A stretch of 5,355 nucleotides of DNA from JAWOGN01 sp046496815. GTDB lineage: Bacteria > Desulfobacterota > DSM-4660 > Desulfatiglandales > Desulfatiglandaceae. The stretch lies in assembly GCA_046496815.1 (NCBI GenBank), contig JAWOGN010000140.1, positions 1 through 5,355 on the forward strand, read 5' to 3'. The notes below the pieces were generated by a model that ran no database searches, was not told the origin of the DNA, and was given only the letters and a program-made list of their open reading frames with translations. This document shows, in pieces, positions 1-4,567 of this stretch (the stretch's first letter is position 1; each line of letters begins with the position of its first letter). Position numbers and translations under genes: made by a program.

Positions 1-116
1 ATGTCGGGAATTCCTTCGTGGACCGACAGGTCCCTGGAATAGGAGAGACATTCGACGCGGTCATGAAAGACATTGTCAGGACCGACGATCTGGGCAATTT
101 CCTTAATCAAATCCAT
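1..116 (-). CDS. FAD-linked oxidase, GlcD-like (N-terminal fragment, runs off left edge)
   Basis: The reading frame starts at ATG 116-114 and stays open to the window edge, giving 38 residues. The fragment reads as a helix-rich start (MDLIKEIAQIVGPDNV) followed by a YSRDLSVHEGIPD stretch. That pattern is seen at the start of GlcD / D-lactate dehydrogenase-type flavoproteins (FAD_binding_4), just before the first FAD-binding strands. Such enzymes oxidise 2-hydroxyacids in the cytoplasm and often pass electrons to an Fe-S partner protein. Start choice is supported by a perfect AGGAGG six bases upstream and a good promoter further upstream. It is transcribed divergently from the HMG-CoA-lyase-like gene, so the two may share control. 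The FAD-binding and catalytic regions are outside the window, so the substrate cannot be judged; the family call rests on this short N-terminus alone. Confidence 0.72.
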   Translation of the reverse strand, partial: MDLIKEIAQIVGPDNVFHDRVECLSYSRDLSVHEGIPD

Positions 117-122
117 AAGTAA

Positions 123-128
123 CCTCCT
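123..128 (-). promoter_or_regulatory. Shine-Dalgarno site of the FAD-linked oxidase
   Basis: On the minus strand this reads AGGAGG, a perfect SD match, followed by TTACTT (6 nt) and the ATG at 116-114. It fixes the start of the partial oxidase gene. Confidence 0.85.
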
Positions 129-218
129 GTATCGGTGGAACCATCAAACACAGAAAAGACGGCACGCTTTACGCGTCAAATATGGGCGGGAACATGGCTA
201 TTATTTAGCTATAAAGTA

Positions 219-248
219 ACTATAATCGATGGCCTGAAAAATTGTCAA
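219..248 (-). promoter_or_regulatory. sigma70-type promoter facing left (oxidase gene)
   Basis: On the minus strand there is a consensus -35 TTGACA (248-243), then 18 bases, then TATAGT (224-219) as -10, one mismatch from TATAAT. A one-base shift gives TTATAG with a 17-base spacer. Transcription would start near 212, giving a leader of about 95 nt before the oxidase ATG. This is the only near-consensus promoter I see in the divergent gap. No experimental start site is known. Confidence 0.6.
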
Positions 249-302
249 GCTAAAACCCCGTCGGCAAAACGCCCTGTTATTCTCCTGTCGAAAAGTGTAA
301 CG

Positions 303-331
303 TTTATTATGAAGATACGAACAAATATACT
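303..331 (+). promoter_or_regulatory. weak candidate promoter for the HMG-CoA-lyase-like gene
   Basis: TATACT at 326-331 is a reasonable -10. The hexamer 17 bases upstream is TTTATT (303-308), which matches only about half of TTGACA. The start site would be near 338, leaving roughly 58 nt of leader. An alternative is the perfect TATAAT at 221-226, which overlaps the leftward -10 but has no good -35. The gene may need an activator; this call is tentative. Confidence 0.25.
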
Positions 332-334
332 TAA

Positions 335-381
335 GTGGGCTCGAATACTTTGGTGAGTTGGGAGGATTCCTCACAGCCCAC
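335..381 (+). promoter_or_regulatory. structured 5' leader (two-part stem) before the lyase gene
   Basis: GTGGGCT (335-341) is an exact reverse complement of AGCCCAC (375-381). Inside it, GTGAG (353-357) pairs with CTCAC (370-374). The 3' arms are directly adjacent, while the 5' side has an 11-base bulge, so the RNA could fold into a stacked stem-loop ending two bases before the SD. CCTC (369-372) inside this structure could alternatively pair with GAGG of the SD (385-388). There is no U-tract, so it is not an ordinary intrinsic terminator. Regulation through it is inference. Confidence 0.35.
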
Positions 382-383
382 GC

Positions 384-388
384 GGAGG
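384..388 (+). promoter_or_regulatory. Shine-Dalgarno site deciding the GTG start at 396
   Basis: GGAGG lies 7 bases before GTG 396. There is no ATG nearby in this frame, so this site supports the GTG as the real start. Confidence 0.8.
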
Positions 389-395
389 CTTTTAA

Positions 396-1352
396 GTGAT
401 CGAGAGACGTGGGGAGCGCGTGACCGTTACGGACGTTACGTTGAGGGAGTATGGCCAAAATGTCCCCTCAAACCAATTACATATTTTCTCGCCCGAAATT
501 AGGTCGGAAATCGTGTCCGGACTTATCCGGGCAGGTTTTACCCATATCGAAATTTTTTCATGTGTTCACCCAAAAGTTGCTCCGGCGATGCATCGATCGG
601 CACTGAAGCGAATCGCCAACGAACTCGGCAGGGTGGATGGTGTAAATTTTATCACATTGGTTCCCAACAGAATCGGTTACGAGAATTTTCTTGACATGGG
701 GTTGGGGCCGAACGGTTTCAATCACACCCTGGGCGCATTTTTCTCCGCGGTTGAGGCCCATCACATTGCCAATATCGGGAAACACCTGGAGGAAACGATT
801 GAAGCGTACAAATCCATCCTTAAGGATGCTGTCTCCAGAAATATAAGAATTGTGGGCTACATCTCGGCGGCATTCGGATATATTGAACCGGAAAAAGGAA
901 GGATCCTAAAACCGGACCCGGAGAGCCTGAGTGATTATTTGAATTTATACTTTGATCTGGGTGCAGAGACTGTGACGATCTCCGACCTTCAAGGGGTTGC
1001 AGGCGAGACGGAGACACGCGATGTTCTTGAGGGGATTCTGGAGAGAAGGAAGGGCAAGGATTTAGAAAAGCTTGGATACCATCCCCATCACTTGGACGGG
1101 AAAAAGGCACTCGCCAACAGCAAAGTCGCTCTTAATTTGGGTATCCGGCGGTTTGATGCGTCGTTGGGAGGCACCGGCGGGTGCGTAACCGGGGCTCCGG
1201 GGAATCAACCCACCGAGGGACTTGTTCATTTGTTGAATGAGCTGGGGATGGAAACCGGACTCAACGAATCCGAGGTGTTCTCCCTGGCAGAGAGGGTTCA
1301 AAAAAACCTTTACAATCGGATTTCTTCGGCAGTGGAGACACTTCTGAAGTAA
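396..1352 (+). CDS. HMG-CoA lyase-like enzyme (DRE-TIM metallolyase family)
   Basis: A 318-residue protein close to the length of HMG-CoA lyases, which split 3-hydroxy-3-methylglutaryl-CoA into acetyl-CoA and acetoacetate with a divalent metal. It begins at GTG with a well-spaced GGAGG. By motif alignment with human HMGCL I place: catalytic Arg at R17 (DVTLRE), E52 in IEIFSCVHPK, D197 in ISDLQGV, metal-binding H229 and H231 in YHPHHLD, the flexible-loop catalytic Cys at C263 in LGGTGGC, and metal-ligand Asn at N270 before TEGLVHLL. Nearly the whole active site is therefore kept. The exception is the residue after R17: Glu (E18) where HMG-CoA lyases have the metal-binding Asp of RDG, and the following GLQNE is YGQNV. 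The first strand resembles the DxTLRD style of aldolase and isopropylmalate-synthase relatives. It is probably a cytoplasmic lyase/aldolase on an acyl-CoA, but HMG-CoA itself is not certain. It is transcribed away from the oxidase gene and toward the minus-strand operon. Confidence 0.85.
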   Translation: MIERRGERVTVTDVTLREYGQNVPSNQLHIFSPEIRSEIVSGLIRAGFTHIEIFSCVHPKVAPAMHRSALKRIANELGRVDGVNFITLVPNRIGYENFLDMGLGPNGFNHTLGAFFSAVEAHHIANIGKHLEETIEAYKSILKDAVSRNIRIVGYISAAFGYIEPEKGRILKPDPESLSDYLNLYFDLGAETVTISDLQGVAGETETRDVLEGILERRKGKDLEKLGYHPHHLDGKKALANSKVALNLGIRRFDASLGGTGGCVTGAPGNQPTEGLVHLLNELGMETGLNESEVFSLAERVQKNLYNRISSAVETLLK

Positions 1353-1362
1353 ATTTTATCAT

Positions 1363-1400
1363 TTTTTACGAGATCATTATTTTTGACAATCTCGTAAAAA
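1363..1400 (+). repeat. 12-bp inverted repeat just after the lyase stop codon
   Basis: TTTTTACGAGAT (1363-1374) and ATCTCGTAAAAA (1389-1400) are perfect reverse complements separated by 14 bases. The stem begins 10 bases after the stop codon (TAA, 1350-1352). It could help end transcription, but it is AT-rich and lacks a clean downstream U-tract, so a terminator role is unproven. Its right arm is also the left end of the adjacent palindromic element. Confidence 0.55.
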
Positions 1401-1407
1401 GTCGTCA

Positions 1408-1449
1408 CCCCGTTGAAAATCCCGATGAATGCGGGATCTTCGAACGGGG
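1408..1449. repeat. imperfect internal hairpin of the intergenic element
   Basis: CCCCGTT (1408-1414) pairs with AACGGGG (1443-1449), GAA (1415-1417) with TTC (1439-1441), and ATCCCG (1419-1424) with CGGGAT (1432-1437) around a 7-base loop ATGAATG. One mismatch and one bulge interrupt the stem. Confidence 0.6.
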
Positions 1450-1483
1450 GTCCAGATCCTCCTTAAGTAATTGAAAAAACTGG

Positions 1484-1503
1484 ATTCCGGTCTACACCGG
1501 AAT
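1484..1503. repeat. REP-like hairpin inside the intergenic element
   Basis: ATTCCGGT (1484-1491) and ACCGGAAT (1496-1503) are perfect 8-bp arms around the loop CTAC. Flanking TGG and GACGG complete a pattern often seen in dispersed intergenic palindromes. Confidence 0.6.
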
Positions 1504-1537
1504 GACGGAAAAAGGTGATTCCCGACTTTTTACGAGA

Positions 1538-1641
1538 CTATCATTTTTGATCGGTTTGCTAAAATGCCTCCCTAAATCTGCAAACAGAAATACTCAGGCG
1601 TCGAGATTCGGGTGCTCGGGTCGGTCGGAGGATCGGTCGTA
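1538..1641. other. remaining convergent gap, no gene seen
   Basis: Between the element and the stop of the minus-strand operon I see no gene and no convincing intrinsic terminator for either direction. A weak 6-bp pair, GTTTGC (1554-1559) with GCAAAC (1580-1585), has a 20-base loop and no T-tract. A short TCGGTCGG / TCGGTCG direct repetition lies at about 1621-1639. Confidence 0.5.
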
Positions 1642-2814
1642 TTATCTTTTCAACAGCGCCTCCGGCACCTCCGCCTTTTCCGGCCAACCGTCGGGGATGA
1701 TCTGCCCCGACTTTTCGTTGAATTTGCTTTTTATCTGAGGTAATTTCGGCCTTTTAAAATCTTCCCTGGCTTCCTTTGGGATTCTACCGTTCAGGATGGA
1801 TTCGGATCTCAGTCTTCGCCCAATGGTTTTTTCCATCAAGGTACCGAGTTCCAGGATTCGATCGATATTGATCCCATCCAGATCGATGCCCATCTCATCC
1901 AACATGACACACATGTCTTCGAAGGTAACAAGACCGACAACATTGGGATCTCGGTAATAGTAAGAACCCGTGCCGGGAACCGGGGTCCTGTCAAGGAAGT
2001 TGGCGGGTTGTCCACCCGTGCCACCCAGCGTGCCTTCGAAGATCTCGATGCCCGCTTGAAGCGCAGCCAGGACATTGGCCAGGCCCCAGCCCCGGGTGAC
2101 ATGGAAATGGCCCACGTGGAGATCGGGGTTGGGAATCTCATCCAATAACATGGAATAGTAGCGGTAGACCTGGTTCGGCGGCGCGGAGCCGTCATGGTCG
2201 GCGTGCTCGATATCATCGGCGCCGATACTGAGAAACCTCTTTGTAAACTCGATGGCATCTTCTAATTTTGTAGGCCCGGATATGGGACTCCCCCAGATGG
2301 TGCTGACGGTTCCGTTCACCTTGATGTCGGCATCTTTACATTTTTTGATACACCGTTCCACCTCGGCCCAGTAAGCGGGCAGGGTTGTACCGCTGTTTGC
2401 AAAGTGGTGTTCTTCATCGGTAGAGACCATCATCAAAATCCGATTCGGGCCGACCCCCTGTTCTTTCAGCCGGATGGCCCGATCCACGGACGGCTCCCGG
2501 ATGGTTACAGCGGTCCATTCAATTTCCTCAAAATTGATACCTCTTTTGCGCAGCCTTTGTTTAAATATGTCATCATGGATTCCTTTAAGCACCGCTTCGG
2601 CATCTTTAAATTGGGGCATCACCCGCGGGTTTCCCAAGTTGGTCACTTCGATTCGTTTCACCCCGGCAAAGGCCAGCTCTTGCGCATAATAGATCTTCGC
2701 TTCCGTAGGAATCCATACCTCCTCATGCTGAAACCCGTCGCGAACGGTTATATCGCCCAACCTGACCCTTTTCGGCATTCTCGGGTGAACTTTAAAGATA
2801 TCATATTCAGTCAT
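1642..2814 (-). CDS. HMGL-like / pyruvate-carboxyltransferase-family protein with altered active site
   Basis: A 390-residue protein, longer than typical HMG-CoA lyases (about 300-325). The DRE-TIM barrel is clear: GDITVRDGFQHE (20-31) holds the R25-D26 pair of the family, E56 lies in IEVTNLGNPRVMP, D206 in EHADHDG, and H236-F-H238 matches the HxH metal ligands. The strand LGGTGG (263-268) is followed by Q269, where true HMG-CoA lyases have the catalytic Cys. About 22 residues then separate Q269 from the likely metal-ligand Asn (N291), against about nine in human HMGCL, so the active-site loop carries an insert rich in Pro, Gly and Tyr. A C-terminal tail from about residue 330 to 390 is basic and extends beyond the barrel. 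It should be a metal-dependent C-C lyase or condensing enzyme on an acyl-CoA or oxoacid, but not a standard HMG-CoA lyase. It is the last gene of the operon, 12 nt after the GcdA-like gene, with AGGAGG 7 nt before its ATG. Confidence 0.8.
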   Translation of the reverse strand: MTEYDIFKVHPRMPKRVRLGDITVRDGFQHEEVWIPTEAKIYYAQELAFAGVKRIEVTNLGNPRVMPQFKDAEAVLKGIHDDIFKQRLRKRGINFEEIEWTAVTIREPSVDRAIRLKEQGVGPNRILMMVSTDEEHHFANSGTTLPAYWAEVERCIKKCKDADIKVNGTVSTIWGSPISGPTKLEDAIEFTKRFLSIGADDIEHADHDGSAPPNQVYRYYSMLLDEIPNPDLHVGHFHVTRGWGLANVLAALQAGIEIFEGTLGGTGGQPANFLDRTPVPGTGSYYYRDPNVVGLVTFEDMCVMLDEMGIDLDGINIDRILELGTLMEKTIGRRLRSESILNGRIPKEAREDFKRPKLPQIKSKFNEKSGQIIPDGWPEKAEVPEALLKR

Positions 2815-2821
2815 TTGTATT

Positions 2822-2827
2822 CCTCCT
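2822..2827 (-). promoter_or_regulatory. Shine-Dalgarno site overlapping the upstream stop codon
   Basis: AGGAGG on the minus strand starts on the last A of the TAA that ends the GcdA-like gene (2829-2827) and lies 7 nt before ATG 2814. The overlap suggests translational coupling of the last two genes. Confidence 0.85.
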
Positions 2828-4566
2828 TACCCCCGGATGGATCTGGGGAGCAACATGTGATGATGGGGGCAGATGCTCCTCGGGTTTTGATAACAACTTC
2901 CGGCAAAGGCAATGAAATAATCCCTTAGGCGACGCAGGGGGACAATCTCATCCACGAGCCCTGCTTTTGCACAATACACCGGTCTGGATTGATCATAGTA
3001 CTGTTGCGCCAATGCATTCATCTTCTCGATAATGGGTTCAATGGGCTTGCCGGCGTCTTTCTCTTTCACCAAACGTCTCGCAAAGGCGGCGGCGGCAGCG
3101 GTTTCCCCATGCATGACATAGATCTCGGTCGTGGCAGCACCGAGGGTAAACGCATTGTTCCGGGTGGCCTGGGGGCCTCCCATGATGTAGTGGGCGGCAG
3201 CCGTCCCCTTTCTTAGGACCACGCACAGCATCGGCACATGGGAACTTTCAATGGAGTAAATGAGGGACTGGCCAAGGCCGAGGAGCTCGGCTTGTTCCGC
3301 AATATCGCCGACATCGATGCCGCTGGTGTCTTGAAACCAGATCATGGGAATCCGGTCTCTGCCGCAGAACATCACGAGCTCATTCATCTTGATGAGGCCT
3401 TCCCGGTAGAGCTTGCCGCCGATCCCCAGGTATTGGTCTTTTGCATACTGAGGATAGCCGGCTCCCAAAAACCCCTGACGATTGGCAATAACGCCGACCG
3501 GGAACCCGTCGATTTTGGCCAATCCGCAGTAGATCTCCGGTCCATAACCGGGTCTGTACTCCAAATGCTCACTTCCATCAAAAACCCTCGCCAGGACCTG
3601 TTCGATACTGTAGACTTTTTTCTGATTGAACGGAACGATATAATTCAGATCCTCGGCAGGGTAGAGGGGGTCGGCCGGTTCGGCCGCGCGGAAGGTTGAA
3701 GGCGCATAAGCGGGCATCCCGGACATGCATTTTCGGATGGCCTCAAGGACCCCTTCCTCCGTATCAAAAACCTCCCGCATGAAGCCGGTTTTGTCATAAT
3801 GGATGCCGGTGCCTCCCGGGGGCACCTGCTTGAATTTTCGGGTTGCCTCGATCAGCGTCTCTGCGCCTTCCATGTCAAAATGTCCCTTCGGTGACATGCC
3901 GCTCACGATTCCGCCGCCGCCTACGGCCATGTTGGATTTCTCATGAGCAAAGATAATGGCCGGGCTGATGGCATGATAGCCGCCGCCGGCCGGATTGGTC
4001 CCGTACATTCCTACAATCACGGGGATTCCTTTCTCCGCCAACTCAGAATGCCTGAAAAAGGTCCTTCCCCCCGACCGTCTACCGGCGTACACTTTTTCCT
4101 GTTCCGTCAGCTTGACGCCGCTGCAGTTGAGAATCCAAACGAGTGGGATGTTGAGGCTTTCGGCGATATCCTGGGCTCGAAAAACATGTTCCCTTTGCCC
4201 CGGTATCCAGGCGCCGGCAAGCACTTTGTTGTCCGAGGCTATCACGGACGCATACCTTCCGGATATCTGTGCCAGCCCCGTCACAACCCCGGTTGTTCCT
4301 TCCTGATTGAACTCCGGATCATAGATACTGTTAATGGGTAGGAAAGTACCCGGGTCCACCAGAAGATCGATGCGTTCCCACGCGGTCTTCTCCCCCCGCT
4401 TGTGGAGTTTATCTGAGGCAAGCCCGGTTTTTTTGCGGTCTTCCATGGCTTGTGCCACGGACTGATCCACGGTGTAGATCTCCTTGGCGTTTGCTTCACT
4501 CTGTGCTTTCTCTCTGTCCGAAAGCACTTTGCCTATAGAACTCATTTTCTCGAAATACGGCCTCAT
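2827..4566 (-). CDS. gcdA: glutaconyl-CoA decarboxylase carboxyltransferase (alpha) subunit
   Basis: A 579-residue protein, full length for GcdA (Acidaminococcus GcdA is about 587), aligning in recalled sequence from the PYFEKM start to the CPHHHMLLPRSIR end. GcdA transfers the distal carboxyl of glutaconyl-CoA to biotin on a carrier subunit. The membrane beta subunit then releases CO2 while exporting Na+. The two carboxyltransferase halves are visible: N-terminal (about 55-315) with ASDNKVLAGAWIPGQ, NCSGVKLTEQEKVY, YGTNPAGGGYHAISP and GFMREVF; C-terminal (about 316-575) with GGKLYREGLIKMNE, FQDTSGIDVG, AELLGLGQSLIYSIE and LRKGTAAAHYIMGGPQ. These motifs are GcdA-like rather than those I recall for propionyl- or methylcrotonyl-CoA carboxylases, but a methyl-branched analogue such as 3-methylglutaconyl-CoA cannot be excluded. 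Start ATG 4566 lies one base after the preceding stop, with GGGAGG 9 nt upstream inside that gene. The biotin carrier and membrane subunits are not in the window. Confidence 0.93.
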   Translation of the reverse strand: MRPYFEKMSSIGKVLSDREKAQSEANAKEIYTVDQSVAQAMEDRKKTGLASDKLHKRGEKTAWERIDLLVDPGTFLPINSIYDPEFNQEGTTGVVTGLAQISGRYASVIASDNKVLAGAWIPGQREHVFRAQDIAESLNIPLVWILNCSGVKLTEQEKVYAGRRSGGRTFFRHSELAEKGIPVIVGMYGTNPAGGGYHAISPAIIFAHEKSNMAVGGGGIVSGMSPKGHFDMEGAETLIEATRKFKQVPPGGTGIHYDKTGFMREVFDTEEGVLEAIRKCMSGMPAYAPSTFRAAEPADPLYPAEDLNYIVPFNQKKVYSIEQVLARVFDGSEHLEYRPGYGPEIYCGLAKIDGFPVGVIANRQGFLGAGYPQYAKDQYLGIGGKLYREGLIKMNELVMFCGRDRIPMIWFQDTSGIDVGDIAEQAELLGLGQSLIYSIESSHVPMLCVVLRKGTAAAHYIMGGPQATRNNAFTLGAATTEIYVMHGETAAAAAFARRLVKEKDAGKPIEPIIEKMNALAQQYYDQSRPVYCAKAGLVDEIVPLRRLRDYFIAFAGSCYQNPRSICPHHHMLLPRSIRG

Positions 4567-4567
4567 C

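Larger units (their letters stand above)
1390..1537. mobile_element. MITE/REP-like palindromic intergenic element, about 148 bp
   Basis: TCTCGTAAAAAGTCG (1390-1404) and CGACTTTTTACGAGA (1523-1537) form perfect 15-bp inverted termini. Between them are two further palindromes, one at 1408-1449 and one at 1484-1503, and no plausible gene. Terminal inverted repeats with internal hairpins and no coding capacity is the architecture of a non-autonomous miniature element or a REP-type repeat unit. The inner TGGATTCCGG...CCGGAATGACG pattern resembles dispersed palindromes common between genes in many proteobacteria; that comparison is from memory. No clear target-site duplication is visible, so mobility is inferred only. 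Confidence 0.6.
1363..1550. repeat. 24-nt direct repeat flanking the intergenic element
   Basis: Positions 1363-1386 and 1527-1550 match at 21 of 24 bases in the same orientation (TTTTTACGAGA, six variable positions with three differences, then TTTTTGA). The offset is 164 bases. The right copy overlaps the right terminus of the palindromic element, so the 15-mer core appears three times: inverted, direct, inverted. Confidence 0.7.

Noticed and set aside
225..250. Possible sigma54 (-24/-12) site around TGGCCTGAAAAATTGTC for the plus-strand gene
   Set aside because: GG is present, but the base pair ten bases later is TG rather than the required GC, and the rest fits poorly.
135..356. 73-codon GTG-start frame on the plus strand in the divergent gap
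   Set aside because: No SD, no recognisable domain, and it overlaps the promoter and leader region; best explained as chance.
1390..1537. CRISPR array or tRNA-like structure in the convergent gap
   Set aside because: There are too few repeats, they are inverted rather than regularly spaced direct repeats, and no cloverleaf or CCA-like end is seen.
1502..1738. 78-codon plus-strand frame starting in the palindromic element
   Set aside because: It begins inside the repeat, runs into the 3' end of the minus-strand lyase and has no family signature or SD.
396..2814. The two HMGL-like genes as a recent tandem or inverted duplication
   Set aside because: They share only family motifs (such as LGGTGG and the His metal site); lengths, first motif, loop and C-terminus differ, so they are ancient paralogues.
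2404..2928. 174-codon plus-strand frame opposite the second lyase gene
   Set aside because: It lies antisense to a strongly supported coding sequence and its translation shows no known motifs.
3238..3699. 153-codon plus-strand frame opposite gcdA
   Set aside because: Fully antisense to conserved GcdA motifs; long antisense frames are expected in such codon usage.
3943..4341. 132-codon plus-strand frame opposite gcdA
   Set aside because: Antisense shadow of the N-terminal carboxyltransferase domain, with no domain or SD of its own.
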